In this document: one piece after another, positions 16,873 through 26,329 of the stretch | Position numbering within the stretch: position 1 is the first letter of the stretch | Layout: every line of letters starts with the position of its first letter | Position numbers and translations under genes: made by a program | Notes under the pieces: generated by a model | Seen by the model: only the letters and a program-made list of their open reading frames with translations | Told to the model about the DNA's origin: nothing | Databases searched by the model: none | NCBI RefSeq assembly: GCF_001724605.1 | Contig: NZ_MEEX01000011.1 | Coordinates: 1 to 64,000, forward strand | Direction: 5' to 3' | DNA from: Phenylobacterium sp. SCN 70-31 | GTDB taxonomy: Bacteria; Pseudomonadota; Alphaproteobacteria; Caulobacterales; Caulobacteraceae | Length of the DNA stretch: 64,000 nt

Positions 16873-17901
16873 ATGAGCCTGCCGCCCCTGCCCGCCCAGC
16901 CCGACAGCGTCCCCTGGCCCACTCGCACGTGGCCGACGGGCGACCTGCCGCCCGCGCTGAAACGCGCCCGCTTCGAGGCTCTGACGGCCGAAGCGTTCGA
17001 CGCGCCAATCTCGGACCGGCTGGGCAAGACCCACGCCCTGTTGCTGGTCCAGGGCGGTCGGATCGTCTTCGAACGCTACGGCGAAGGCTTCGTCCCCGAA
17101 GACACCCAGCCGTCGTGGTCCAAGGCCAAGAGCATCACCCACGCCCTGGTCGGCCTGCTGGTCGGCGACGGGCGGTTGGACATCCATGCGCCGGCGGCGG
17201 TTCCCGAGTGGCGGAGCGAGGGCGATCCGCGCGCGGCGATCACGCTCGACCACCTCCTGCGGATGTCGAGCGGCCTGAAGTTCGTGGAGGACTATGTGCC
17301 CGGCCACGTCTCGGACGTGATCGAGATGCTGTTTAACACCGGCAAGGACGACGTCGCCGCCTACGCCGCCCGCCAGCCGCCGGCCCATCCGCCGGGGACG
17401 TTCTGGAGCTACGCCAGCGGAACCACCAACATCGTCGCCCGGCTGGCCGGGGACGCTGCGGATGGGGACATCGCCGGCTTCATGCAGACGCGTCTGTTCG
17501 GTCCGCTGGGCATGACGAGCCCGATCCCCAAGTTCGACGCGGCCGGCACGTTCATCGGCTCGTCCTATTGTTTCTGCACCCCGCGCGACTTCGCCCGCTT
17601 CGGCCTGCTCTACCTGCGCGACGGCGTGTGGGAAGGCCGACGCCTGCTGCCCGAGGGGTGGGTCGACTATGCGCGCACCCCGACGCCGCAGCCGCCCGGG
17701 ACGACCGAGGGCGCTTACGGCGCGCACTGGTGGCTGGGCGTGGGCGGGCCAGGCTCGTTCTCGGCCAACGGCTACGCGGGACAGTACACCGTCCTGGTCC
17801 CCGATCTGGACCTGATCCTGGTCCGCAACGGCGATACGCCGCTTGAAAACAAGGACGATCTGAAAGCCTGGGTCGGACAGGTGATCGACACCTTCCGCTA
17901 A
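16873..17901 (+). CDS. class C beta-lactamase-fold serine hydrolase
   Basis: A 342-residue serine hydrolase of the beta-lactamase class C/6-aminohexanoate-dimer hydrolase group. The nucleophile motif is in PSWSKAKSITHALVGLL (S-x-x-K as SKAK), with the Tyr motif YAS in WSYASGTTNIVARL. No signal peptide is visible, which argues against a true periplasmic beta-lactamase and for a cytoplasmic esterase or amidase. Substrate unknown. It is followed 51 bases later by the AIM24 gene. Confidence 0.88.
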   Translation: MSLPPLPAQPDSVPWPTRTWPTGDLPPALKRARFEALTAEAFDAPISDRLGKTHALLLVQGGRIVFERYGEGFVPEDTQPSWSKAKSITHALVGLLVGDGRLDIHAPAAVPEWRSEGDPRAAITLDHLLRMSSGLKFVEDYVPGHVSDVIEMLFNTGKDDVAAYAARQPPAHPPGTFWSYASGTTNIVARLAGDAADGDIAGFMQTRLFGPLGMTSPIPKFDAAGTFIGSSYCFCTPRDFARFGLLYLRDGVWEGRRLLPEGWVDYARTPTPQPPGTTEGAYGAHWWLGVGGPGSFSANGYAGQYTVLVPDLDLILVRNGDTPLENKDDLKAWVGQVIDTFR

Positions 17902-17952
17902 GAGGCGGTCGGCCATAGGGAGGCGGCCAAAGCACCACGGAGTCGTTCTCGA

Positions 17953-18786
17953 ATGTCGCAAGGCCCCTGGACCCACCATCACCGCAGCGCCGGCGTCGCC
18001 GACGACATCGATTTCGAGATCAAGGGGCAGGAGCTCCAGTTCCTCGAGATCGAGCTGGACCCGGGAGAGAGCGCGATGGCCGAGGCCGGGGCCTTCGTCT
18101 GGAAGGACGCCAGCGTTCAGATGACCACCGTCTTCGGCGACGGTTCGGCGGGCGACGCCGGCTTCATGGGCAAGCTGCTGGGGGCCGGCAAGCGGCTGGT
18201 CACCGGCGAGAGCCTCTTCACCACCGTCTTCACCCATCAAGGCCCGGGCAAGGCCAGGGTGGCCTTCGGTTCGCCCACGCCGGGCTCGATCCTGCCGATC
18301 AAGCTGGATCAGGTGGGCGGAAGCCTCATCTGCCAGAAGGACAGCTTCCTGGCGGCCGCCAAGGGCGTCTCCATCGGAATCCACTTCCAGCGACGCATCA
18401 TGACCGGCCTGTTCGGCGGCGAAGGCTTCATCATGCAGAAGCTGGAGGGCGACGGCTGGGTGTTCGTCCAGATGGGCGGAGCGCTCGTCGAACGGGAGCT
18501 GAAGGCCGGCGAGTCCCTGCACATCGACACCGGCTGCGTGGCCGCCTTCACGGCCGGCGTCGACTTCGACCTCGTGAAGGCCGGCGGGGTCAAGAGCATG
18601 CTGTTTGGGGGCGAGGGGCTGTTCTTCGCCCGTCTCACCGGCCCGGGGACGGTGTGGATCCAGTCGCTGCCCTTCTCGCGCCTGGCCGGGCGCATGCTGG
18701 CGGCGGCCGGAAGCTATGGCGGGCAGAACCGCGGCGAGGGTTCGATGCTGGGCGGTCTGGGCGATCTGATCGGCGGGAACCGGTAG
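17953..18786 (+). CDS. AIM24/TIGR00266 family protein
   Basis: A 277-residue member of the AIM24 family (TIGR00266), a double-stranded beta-helix protein named after a yeast mitochondrial protein. Typical features are the early FEIKGQELQFLEIELDPGESAMAEAGAFVW, glycine-rich turns, a central ITTVFTHQG-like strand and a glycine-rich C-terminal tail. The bacterial function is unknown. It is convergent with the choice-of-anchor A gene. Confidence 0.9.
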   Translation: MSQGPWTHHHRSAGVADDIDFEIKGQELQFLEIELDPGESAMAEAGAFVWKDASVQMTTVFGDGSAGDAGFMGKLLGAGKRLVTGESLFTTVFTHQGPGKARVAFGSPTPGSILPIKLDQVGGSLICQKDSFLAAAKGVSIGIHFQRRIMTGLFGGEGFIMQKLEGDGWVFVQMGGALVERELKAGESLHIDTGCVAAFTAGVDFDLVKAGGVKSMLFGGEGLFFARLTGPGTVWIQSLPFSRLAGRMLAAAGSYGGQNRGEGSMLGGLGDLIGGNR

Positions 18787-18793
18787 GTCAGCC

Positions 18794-18821
18794 GGCCTGA
18801 GTCCCTGGCCTGAGTCCCTGG
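18794..18821. repeat. tandem 13-bp repeat
   Basis: GGCCTGAGTCCCT occurs twice in a row (18794-18806, 18807-18819) and a third copy begins. It lies in the 46-base gap between two convergent genes and may be a slippage product. Confidence 0.6.
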
Positions 18822-18832
18822 CCTGGCGCCGG

Positions 18833-19954
18833 TCAGGCGAAGGCCGCGCGCCGGCGGCGGACCAGGGAGCCGACGGCGCCGAAGCCCATGATCATCATGG
18901 CCCAGGTCGCCGGTTCGGGAACCGCAGCGGTCAGGAAATCGGGGCCCTTGAACGTGCCCAGGTGGACCTGTGCGCCCTGGTTGAACGCCGCAGCGACCAG
19001 CGAACCTTCGATGCGGCCGGTGTTGGTGACCGTGGCGTAGGGAGCCAGGATCGAGCCGTGCATCATCCGGTCGATGCTGAGGTTGGTGGCGTCGGCGAAG
19101 TTCCAGATGATCCAGGGATTGAGCGCGGCGTTGTAGCCGCCCACGGCGTTCATCGTCCACGTCGCGCTGGTCCCGCGCACGTTGATGATGATCGGCATCG
19201 GCGAACCGAAGACGTTGAAGTTCAACTCGTTCGACGACAGCAGGCTGGCGTCGATGTCGAAGAGGGCGAAACCTGCGCCGCTATCCACGACGTTGAAGAT
19301 CGGCCCCTGTCCGCCCATCGTGATGGAGCTGAGGTTATCGTCCAGGGTGATGACGCTGAGCGCCGCGGAAAGCGCCTTGAGGTCGATCTCGAGCTTGTTC
19401 GTCTCGGCCGTGAGCGTGTCGGTCAGCGCCTGGGTGAAGGCCGTTCCGAGATTGGTCTGCACCGTCGCGCCGTTGCCGTTCAGGTAGCCGGACTGGGCTC
19501 CGCCCGCCTGGATGCTGGATCCGGTCGAGCCGTTGGTGTTGGCGATCGCGCCGCCCACCTGCACCGTGGCGTTCTGGGCGTTGAGGTTCATGGTGGAGAC
19601 CGAGCCGCCGATCGTGGCGCCGGCCGGGCCGATCGCGCCGTCGCCGCCGTTCGAACCGGCGTTGATGTGCAGGTTGCTCACCGTAGCGTCACCGCCCACG
19701 GTCAGCGTGACGCGATCCGACGGCGTCAGCCCCTGATTGGCGTTGCCCGTTCCGAAGATGCCGTTGTTCCCGGAGAGGTTGCCCCCGACGTAGACCTTGC
19801 CTTCGATGCTGTGGTTGGCGGTCATGTCGCCGAGCACGATGATGTTCAGCTCGCGCATGGCCTGCAGGCCGTCGGCCGCGTTGCCCGCAGCCTGGGCCGA
19901 GCCCGCCGCGCACACGAGAGCCGCTCCCACCATCGCCGCCAGCTTGAAACGCAT
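18833..19954 (-). CDS. choice-of-anchor A family PEP-CTERM protein
   Basis: A 373-residue exported protein. After a signal peptide (to about AGSAQA), it shows the choice-of-anchor A domain: LNIIVLGDMTANHSIEGKVYVGGNLSG, asparagine/glycine-rich repeats, then SSNELNFNVFGSP and HGSILAPYATV near the end. The C-terminus AVPEPATWAMMIMGFGAVG plus RRRR is a PEPxxWA exosortase signal. It is likely a surface or matrix protein with a beta-solenoid-like body. The ATG at 19954 starts the signal peptide. Confidence 0.92.
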   Translation of the reverse strand: MRFKLAAMVGAALVCAAGSAQAAGNAADGLQAMRELNIIVLGDMTANHSIEGKVYVGGNLSGNNGIFGTGNANQGLTPSDRVTLTVGGDATVSNLHINAGSNGGDGAIGPAGATIGGSVSTMNLNAQNATVQVGGAIANTNGSTGSSIQAGGAQSGYLNGNGATVQTNLGTAFTQALTDTLTAETNKLEIDLKALSAALSVITLDDNLSSITMGGQGPIFNVVDSGAGFALFDIDASLLSSNELNFNVFGSPMPIIINVRGTSATWTMNAVGGYNAALNPWIIWNFADATNLSIDRMMHGSILAPYATVTNTGRIEGSLVAAAFNQGAQVHLGTFKGPDFLTAAVPEPATWAMMIMGFGAVGSLVRRRRAAFA

Positions 19955-20096
19955 TCGCCTGATCCCAGCGCATCCACTCACCCACACTCGGGCGAGCGTG
20001 GCTATAGCTGCATCCTCGCTGTGATGCGCAACGGATTCCCCTGAGCCGGGTGTTCACCTCGCCCTTCAGTGGAGGTGGGGGCGCACGGTAGGCGAT

Positions 20097-21239
20097 TCAG
20101 CCGAAATAGCGGGCGATGATGCGCGAATAGACGCGCTGGAGCGTGCGGATTTCCTCCACCGGCGCGCGCTCGTCGACTTGGTGCATGGTCTTGCCCACCA
20201 GGCCCACCTCGATCACCGGGCACAGCGCCCGGATGAAGCGCGCGTCCGAGGTGCCACCCGAGGTGGAGAGTTCGGGCGAATGGCCCGTGACGTCCGCCAC
20301 GGCCTGGGCGACCAGCTCGGTGAAGTCGCCGCGCTCGGTCAGGAAGGCCTCGCCGCTGATGTGCGAGGTGACCGAGACCTTGCCCGGGAAGCCGGCCGCG
20401 GCGCGCCACGCCTCCAGGTCGAACCAGTCGGCGAGCTGACGGCCCGTATGGTTGGGATTGAAGCGGATGTTGAGCCGGGCCCGCGCCACGGCGGGGATCA
20501 CGTTCGTCGCCGTGTTCGGCATCTCGATCAGGGTGACCTCGAGGTTCGACGGCTGGAATTCGGGATAGCCGTCGTCCAGCTTCCGGTCCTGCAGCGCCGT
20601 CAGCATCCTGATCAGCGGCCGGGCCGGGTTGGCGGCGCGGTGCGGATAGGCCACGTGACCTTGCACGCCCTCCACCACGATCTCGGCGTTGATCGAACCG
20701 CGTCGACCCACCTTGACCATGTCGCCGAAAGTCTCGGCCGAGGTGGGTTCGCCCACGATGCAGTGGTCGATGACCTCGCCCTCGGCCATCAGGGCCTCGA
20801 CGACCTTCACCGTGCCGTCGGTGGCCACGCCCTCCTCGTCGCCGGTGATGAGGAAGGACAGCGAGCCCGTGACCTGGCCCGCCGCGATGGCCTCGGCCGC
20901 CGCGGCCGCAAAGGCGGCGATGGCGCTCTTCATGTCGACGGCGCCGCGCCCGATCAGCACGCCGTCGGCCACCTCGGCGGCGAAGGCGTCCTTGGTCCAG
21001 GCGGCGGCGTCGCCCACCGGCACCACGTCGGTATGGCCGGCGAAGCAGAGGTTCGGCGCGGCGGTCCCGTAGCGGGCGTAGAGGTTCTCGATCTCGCCGA
21101 ACCGCATCCGGCGGCAGACGAAGCCCAGCCCGGTCAGGGTCTGTTCCACGACGTCCATCGCGCCGGCGTCGGCGGGCGTCACCGAGGGACGGCGGATCAG
21201 GTCGCGGGTGAGTTCGACGGCGTCTATGGCGGCAGGCAT
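20097..21239 (-). CDS. dapE: succinyl-diaminopimelate desuccinylase
   Basis: A 380-residue M20-family zinc enzyme making LL-diaminopimelate for lysine and peptidoglycan. Metal and catalytic residues are visible in CFAGHTDVVP, GAVDMKSAIA, TGDEEGVATDG, and a late histidine in GKTMHQVDERAP. DapD, the preceding enzyme in the pathway, lies 545 bases upstream on the same strand, but a cupin gene on the other strand interrupts the pair. Confidence 0.95.
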   Translation of the reverse strand: MPAAIDAVELTRDLIRRPSVTPADAGAMDVVEQTLTGLGFVCRRMRFGEIENLYARYGTAAPNLCFAGHTDVVPVGDAAAWTKDAFAAEVADGVLIGRGAVDMKSAIAAFAAAAAEAIAAGQVTGSLSFLITGDEEGVATDGTVKVVEALMAEGEVIDHCIVGEPTSAETFGDMVKVGRRGSINAEIVVEGVQGHVAYPHRAANPARPLIRMLTALQDRKLDDGYPEFQPSNLEVTLIEMPNTATNVIPAVARARLNIRFNPNHTGRQLADWFDLEAWRAAAGFPGKVSVTSHISGEAFLTERGDFTELVAQAVADVTGHSPELSTSGGTSDARFIRALCPVIEVGLVGKTMHQVDERAPVEEIRTLQRVYSRIIARYFG

Positions 21240-21281
21240 GCCGTCGATCTACCTAGCAATGGGACGAGACGCGAGGGGATC

Positions 21282-21740
21282 ATGGCCAAGATCGACATCG
21301 ACGCTCTGGAGGTCCGCTCGGGCTGCAGCTATCCGCATCCGTTCAGGGACATCTGCCTGGGCGCCGCCTGGCGCACGCTGGGCGACGCCGCGGGTCTCAC
21401 CGACTTCGGCGTGAACCTGGTCCGCCTGCCTCCCGGAACGTGGTCCAGCCAGAGGCACTGGCACACCGCCGAGGACGAGTTCGTCTGGGTCCTGGAGGGC
21501 GAAGTCGTCCTGGTGGAGGACGACGGCGACCACCTGCTCCACGCCGGCGACTGCGCCGGCTGGAAGGCGGGCGAGGCCGACGGCCACCATCTTCAGAACC
21601 GCTCGGACCGCGACGCCGTCTATCTGGAGGTCGGCTCGCGCCGGCCGGCCGTCGACGAATGCGACTATCCCGACATCGACATGCTCGCCGGTCCGGCGGG
21701 CTACCGCCACCGCGACGGGACGCCGTATCCGGAGGATTGA
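21282..21740 (+). CDS. cupin-domain protein
   Basis: A 152-residue single-cupin protein. The metal-binding first motif is HWHTAEDEFVWVLEGEVVLVED and the second follows at HLLHAGDCAGWKAGEADGHHLQN. It resembles small cupins of unknown substrate with a C-terminal PDIDM segment. It lies between dapE and dapD on the opposite strand, so it is not part of the lysine pathway unit. Confidence 0.88.
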   Translation: MAKIDIDALEVRSGCSYPHPFRDICLGAAWRTLGDAAGLTDFGVNLVRLPPGTWSSQRHWHTAEDEFVWVLEGEVVLVEDDGDHLLHAGDCAGWKAGEADGHHLQNRSDRDAVYLEVGSRRPAVDECDYPDIDMLAGPAGYRHRDGTPYPED

Positions 21741-21748
21741 GGATGGTC

Positions 21749-21776
21749 GCGCTTCTCCCCACAAAAGGAGAAGCGC
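21749..21776. terminator. hairpin between convergent cupin and dapD genes
   Basis: GCGCTTCTCC (21749-21758) and GGAGAAGCGC (21767-21776) make a perfect 10-bp stem with loop CCACAAAA. No T-tract follows; a terminator role is inferred from its place between two gene ends. Confidence 0.5.
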
Positions 21777-21783
21777 TGCGCCC

Positions 21784-22614
21784 TCAATCCCGCAGCAGCT
21801 CGTTGATGCTGGTCTTGCTGCGGGTGCGCTCGTCCACTCGTTTCATGATCACCGCGCAGTAGGTGGACGGCAGGCCGGGGTCCACCGGGTTGGGGCGGTT
21901 CCCGGACACCACCACCGAATAGGGCGGCACCTCGCCGGTGAAGGTCTCGCCCGTACGGCGATCGATGATCGGGGTGGTGGCGGTGATGAAGGTTCCCATC
22001 GAGAGCACCGAGCCCTCGCGCACGATCACGCCCTCGGCCACTTCGGCCCGGGCGCCGATGAAGCAGTTGTCCTCGATGATGGTGGGATTGGCCTGGAGCG
22101 GCTCCAGCACGCCGCCGATACCCGCCCCGCCCGAGATGTGGACGTTCTTGCCGATCTGGGCGCACGAACCGACGGTGGCCCACGTGTCGACCATCGTGCC
22201 TTCGTCGACGTAGGCGCCGATGTTGACGAACGACGGCATCAGGACCACGCCCTTGTTCACGAACGCTCCCTTGCGGACCACGGCGCCCGGGACGGCGCGG
22301 AAGCCCGCGGCCTCGAAACGCGCGGCGTCCCAGCCGGCGAACTTGCCCGGGACCTTGTCCCAGAACGGTCCGGGGACGTCGGCCTCCATCACGCGGTTGG
22401 GCGAGAGGCGGAACGACAGCAGGATCGCCTGCTTGGCCCACTGATGCGTCGTCCAGGTCCCGTCGGCGCCGCGCTCGGCCACGCGCAGGCGGCCGGCGTC
22501 CAGCTGCTCCAGGGTCTCGAAGACGGCGTCGCGCACCTGGCCAGTGGTGGCCGTGTTGATCGTATCGCGCGCCGCCCATGCGGCTTCGATCACGGACTTC
22601 AGGTCTTCGGACAT
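21784..22614 (-). CDS. dapD: tetrahydrodipicolinate N-succinyltransferase
   Basis: A 276-residue hexapeptide-repeat (left-handed beta-helix) enzyme that succinylates tetrahydrodipicolinate. Recognisable parts are the N-terminal [16 protein letters not shown] and hexapeptide runs such as [23 protein letters not shown] and [14 protein letters not shown]. Its start codon overlaps the stop of the HAD gene by one base (ATGA), so the two are translationally coupled. Confidence 0.96.
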   Translation of the reverse strand: MSEDLKSVIEAAWAARDTINTATTGQVRDAVFETLEQLDAGRLRVAERGADGTWTTHQWAKQAILLSFRLSPNRVMEADVPGPFWDKVPGKFAGWDAARFEAAGFRAVPGAVVRKGAFVNKGVVLMPSFVNIGAYVDEGTMVDTWATVGSCAQIGKNVHISGGAGIGGVLEPLQANPTIIEDNCFIGARAEVAEGVIVREGSVLSMGTFITATTPIIDRRTGETFTGEVPPYSVVVSGNRPNPVDPGLPSTYCAVIMKRVDERTRSKTSINELLRD

Positions 22615-23276
22615 CAGAGGGCCTCTCTCAGGCGCGCGCCCGTCAGGAACGGCGCGAGCTTCTCGGTGCGATGGTGGACGAAGGGTGCGGTGGACCGGGG
22701 CGCCCAGGCCCCGACCAGAACGGTGGTCATGCCCAGCTCCGCGGCCGGGGCGAGGTTGCGCTCGGAGTCCTCGAAGAACGCCGTGGCGACGGGGTCGATG
22801 GCGTGCGCCGCGCCGATGGCCTGGAACGCGCGCGGGCTGGGCTTGGGCTCGTAGCCCGACGAGGCGATATGGAAGACGTCGTCGAACAGGCCGGTCAGTT
22901 CCAGCCGCTCCAGAACGCGCCGGGCGTGGACGTCGTCGGCGTTGGTGAAGATCAGCCGTCGTCCCGGCAGCCGCGCCAGGCCCGCCAGCAGGTCGGGGTC
23001 GTGCGCCAGGGCCTCCAGCGACATGTCGTGGAAGATGGCGTGGAACTCGGCCGGGTCGACGCCGTGGTTCAGCATCATGCCCTTCAGCGTCAGCCCGTGC
23101 TCGGCCAGATAGGCCTTCTGAAGCGCGAAGGCCTCGTCGCGCGGCAGGCCCGTGGCCTTCTGCACGAAGTCGGTCATCCGGCTGGTGATCTCGGCCATGA
23201 AGCCGGATTCTGCCGGGTAGAGCGTGTTGTCCAGATCGAACAGCCAGGTGTCGACGTGGGCGAGGTCGGCGGTCAT
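22614..23276 (-). CDS. pyrimidine 5'-nucleotidase-type HAD hydrolase
   Basis: A 220-residue HAD phosphatase of the SDT1/pyrimidine 5'-nucleotidase type. Motif I is [11 protein letters not shown], motif [12 protein letters not shown], motif III/IV around SGYEPKPSP and FFEDSERNL. Such proteins dephosphorylate pyrimidine nucleotides or related metabolites. It sits between argB and dapD with four-base ATGA overlaps, an arrangement I associate with alphaproteobacteria; the metabolic reason is not clear. Confidence 0.9.
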   Translation of the reverse strand: MTADLAHVDTWLFDLDNTLYPAESGFMAEITSRMTDFVQKATGLPRDEAFALQKAYLAEHGLTLKGMMLNHGVDPAEFHAIFHDMSLEALAHDPDLLAGLARLPGRRLIFTNADDVHARRVLERLELTGLFDDVFHIASSGYEPKPSPRAFQAIGAAHAIDPVATAFFEDSERNLAPAAELGMTTVLVGAWAPRSTAPFVHHRTEKLAPFLTGARLREAL

Positions 23277-24187
23277 CGCCGGATCAGCGTGCCCGCGCCG
23301 AACTCGGTGAAAAGTTCGACCAGCATGGCGTGCGGGCGGCGGCCGTCCAGGATGACCACGGCCTCGACCCCCGATTCCGCCGCGGCGATGGCGGTTTCCA
23401 GCTTGGGGATCATGCCGCCGGTGGCGACGCCGTCGGCGATGGCCTGGCGCGCCTGGGCGACCGTCAGTTCGCGGATCAGGTCGCCGTTCTTGTCCAGCAC
23501 GCCGGGCACGTCGGTCAGCAGCAGCATGCGCTTGGCTTCCAGCGCGCCCGCCAGCGCCCCGGCCACCGTGTCGGCGTTGATGTTGTAGGTCTGGCCCTCG
23601 GCCGAGACGCCGATCGGGGCGACCACAGGGATATAGTCGTCCTGCGAGGTGATCAGGTCTTCCAGCAACGTGGTGTCGATGGCGCTGGGCTCGCCGACGA
23701 AGCCCAGATCGACCACCTTCTCGATCTGGCTGTCCGGATCCCTCTTGGTGCGCCGGACCTTCTCGACGGTGATCAGGCCGGCGTCCTTGCCCGACAGGCC
23801 CACGCCCCGCACCTTGGCCTCGGCGCCGGCCTGGGTGATCCAGCTCGCGATCTCCTTGTTGATGGCGCCCGACAGCACCATCTCGGCGATCTCCATGGTC
23901 GCCGCGTCGGTCACGCGAAGGCCGTCCACGAAGGTGGACTTCACCCCGGCTCGCTCCAGCATGGCCGAGATCTGCGGCCCGCCGCCGTGGACCACCACGG
24001 GGTTGATCCCCAGCATCTTGAGCAGGACGACGTCGGTGGCGAACAGCCGTGCGACCGCCTCCTCGCCCATGGCGTGGCCGCCGTATTTGATGACCACGGT
24101 CTCGCGGTCGTAGATCTGAATGTAGGGCAGCGCCTCGGCCAGGGTCTTCGCGGTGGCCCAGCCCTGCGCTTGCGTCTCTTCGCTCAA
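23273..24187 (-). CDS. argB: acetylglutamate kinase
   Basis: A 304-residue amino-acid kinase catalysing the second step of arginine synthesis. Motifs: [10 protein letters not shown] (phosphate binding), [18 protein letters not shown], and [13 protein letters not shown]. The N-terminal extension before [13 protein letters not shown] is like that of arginine-feedback-inhibited enzymes. It is the first gene of argB-HAD-dapD. Confidence 0.96.
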   Translation of the reverse strand: MSEETQAQGWATAKTLAEALPYIQIYDRETVVIKYGGHAMGEEAVARLFATDVVLLKMLGINPVVVHGGGPQISAMLERAGVKSTFVDGLRVTDAATMEIAEMVLSGAINKEIASWITQAGAEAKVRGVGLSGKDAGLITVEKVRRTKRDPDSQIEKVVDLGFVGEPSAIDTTLLEDLITSQDDYIPVVAPIGVSAEGQTYNINADTVAGALAGALEAKRMLLLTDVPGVLDKNGDLIRELTVAQARQAIADGVATGGMIPKLETAIAAAESGVEAVVILDGRRPHAMLVELFTEFGAGTLIRR

Positions 24188-24277
24188 TTCTTCGCCCTCG
24201 AACCTGCGGCGTCCCGATAGCGGACGAGGGCGCCGATGTCACCCGGCTGTGGACTCCGGCGTCCGCGGGTGCGCGGT

Positions 24278-25033
24278 CTAGATCGCCGCCTCCGGCAGCA
24301 GACGCTCGAAGTGGGCGTTGACCGCCGCATAGCACTCGCAGGCGGCCCGCTCGAGGCCGGGACGATCGATCACTTCGACGCCTCCGCGCCGCGTCCGGAT
24401 CAGCCCCCGGTCCTGAAGCGCCCGCGTCACCGCCGTCACCGTGGTGCGCTGGACGCCCAGCATCCCGGCCAGGGCCTCCTGCGTCAGGTGGATCGTCCCG
24501 TCTCCGGCCCGGTCGTGGGCCGCCAGCAGCCAGCGGCAACAGCGGGCTTCGACAGGATGCAGCGCGTTGCACGCCACCGACTGCATGATCTGGGCGAGCA
24601 GGGCGTCGGCGTAGCGGGCGAAGAGGTCCCCGAAGCGCACCGATCCCTCCTTGGCCGCCTCCAGGTGGCTGGTCGGCACGGCGTAGGCCTCGCCAGGGAT
24701 CTGCACGACGGCGCGCCCGAAGGCGGGCTTGCTGCCCTCGCTCACGATGCCGCCCACCGCGCCCTCGCGGCCGATCGTGGCGGCCTCCACCTCGTCGCCG
24801 TCGCGGGTGACGATCAGCAGCGACACCATCGTGCGGTGCAGGAGGAAGTACGTCGTCTCCACCTCGTCGCCAGGCTCGAACAGGACCCTGCCGCGCGGAA
24901 GCCTGACCCGCTCCAGATGCGGAGCCACGACGTCGAAATCACGCGGCGCGAGCGCCGACAGCAGACGATTGCCCCGCTCCCCCGCCCCGGCGTCGAGGGC
25001 CGGACGTCGCGCGGTGACGGTCAATTCGCTCAT
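24278..25033 (-). CDS. Crp/Fnr-family regulator
   Basis: A 251-residue regulator with an N-terminal cyclic-nucleotide-binding-like beta-barrel (RGRVLFEPGDEVETTYFLLHRTMVSLL) and a C-terminal Crp-type helix-turn-helix (LTQEALAGMLGVQRTTVTAVTRALQDRGLI). No cysteine cluster for an Fe-S centre is seen at the N-terminus, so it is not a classical Fnr. Effector unknown. The ATG at 25033 is preferred over a longer frame. It sits between argB and an acyl-CoA dehydrogenase gene. Confidence 0.9.
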   Translation of the reverse strand: MSELTVTARRPALDAGAGERGNRLLSALAPRDFDVVAPHLERVRLPRGRVLFEPGDEVETTYFLLHRTMVSLLIVTRDGDEVEAATIGREGAVGGIVSEGSKPAFGRAVVQIPGEAYAVPTSHLEAAKEGSVRFGDLFARYADALLAQIMQSVACNALHPVEARCCRWLLAAHDRAGDGTIHLTQEALAGMLGVQRTTVTAVTRALQDRGLIRTRRGGVEVIDRPGLERAACECYAAVNAHFERLLPEAAI

Positions 25034-25133
25034 GGCCTTGGAGTCTCCGAAGCTGGGACCCGGGTTGAACGCGCAAACGGCCCCGCTTGTTGCGTCGGGC
25101 GTCCGACGCAACGCCTGTTCGACCGGACGGCCT

Positions 25134-26276
25134 TCAGAGGGTGCGCGACACCACTTCCTTCATGATCTCGGACGTGCCGCCGTAGATGCGCTGGACGCGG
25201 GCGTCGCGCCACAGCCGGGCGATCGGGTACTCGTTCATGTAGCCGGCGCCGCCGTGAAGCTGCAGGGCGGCGTCGCAGACCTCCCATTGCAGTTCGGTGT
25301 GGAAAAGCTTGGCCGCCGAGGCCTCGGCCGCGGTCAGCTTTCCTTCCAGATGGCGTGCGATGGCCCAGTCGAGGTGCGCCCAACCCGCCTGGAGCTTCGC
25401 CTTCAGCCCCGCCAGGGTGAAACGGGTGTTCTGGAAGTCGAAGACGGTCTGGCCGAACGCCTTGCGCTCCTTGGTGAACTTCACGCCTTCGTCGAAGGCG
25501 CGCTGGGCGCCGGCCTGGGCCTGAAGGGCGATGCCCAGACGCTCCTGCGGAAGCTGGCTCATCAGGTACGAGAAGCCTCTGCCCTCGTCGCCCAGCAGGT
25601 TTCCGACCGGAACGCGGACGTCCTCGAAGAACAGCTCCGAGGTGTCGGCCGAGTTCTGGCCCACCTTGTCGAGGTTGCGACCGCGCTTGAAGCCTTCGCG
25701 CGTCGTCTCCACGAGGACCAGGGAGATGCCCTTGGCCCCCTGGGTCGGATCGGTCTTGGCCACGACGATGACGAGGTCGGCGTTCTGGCCGTTGGTGATG
25801 TAGGTCTTCGAGCCGTTGACCACATAATGATCGCCGTCGCGGATCGCCGTGGTGCGGACCGCCTGAAGGTCCGAGCCGGTGCCGGGTTCGGTCATGGCGA
25901 TGGCCGTGATCGCCTCGCCCGAGACCATTTTCGGCAGCCATTCCAGCTTCTGGGCTTCCGAGCCGTAGTTGGCGATGTAGTCGGCGACGATGTCGGACTG
26001 GAGCGTGATCCCCGCCGAGGAGCCCGCATAGAACAGCTCTTCCGAGATCACGGCGTTGTAGCGGAAGTCCAGCCCGAGGCCGCCGTACTCGGCCGGCACG
26101 GTGGGACAGAGGATTCCGGCCTCCCCGCAGGCCAGCCAGAAGTCGCGGTCGATGATCCCGTCTTCCTCCCAGCGGTCCAGATGCGGGAGGAGCGCGCGCT
26201 CGTAGAACTTCCGGACCTGGTCGCGGAACAGGTTCAGCTCTTCGTCGAAGACGGGACGGGCGGCGGTGTCGATCAT
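25134..26276 (-). CDS. acyl-CoA dehydrogenase
   Basis: A 380-residue FAD-dependent acyl-CoA dehydrogenase, introducing the alpha-beta double bond in fatty or branched acyl-CoA. Signatures: AMTEPGTGSDLQAV, QERLGIALQAQAGAQRAFDE, and C-terminal RIYGGTSEIMKEVV. The medium-chain catalytic Glu position (Y-E-G-T) is Gly here, so the base is probably the helix-G glutamate (AFDEG), as in long-chain and isovaleryl enzymes. Substrate unassigned. Confidence 0.93.
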   Translation of the reverse strand: MIDTAARPVFDEELNLFRDQVRKFYERALLPHLDRWEEDGIIDRDFWLACGEAGILCPTVPAEYGGLGLDFRYNAVISEELFYAGSSAGITLQSDIVADYIANYGSEAQKLEWLPKMVSGEAITAIAMTEPGTGSDLQAVRTTAIRDGDHYVVNGSKTYITNGQNADLVIVVAKTDPTQGAKGISLVLVETTREGFKRGRNLDKVGQNSADTSELFFEDVRVPVGNLLGDEGRGFSYLMSQLPQERLGIALQAQAGAQRAFDEGVKFTKERKAFGQTVFDFQNTRFTLAGLKAKLQAGWAHLDWAIARHLEGKLTAAEASAAKLFHTELQWEVCDAALQLHGGAGYMNEYPIARLWRDARVQRIYGGTSEIMKEVVSRTL

Positions 26277-26329
26277 CGGGCGGGTTCCTCGCAGAGGCCC
26301 GTCGCTTAGCGTGATTACGCGGGGTCAGC

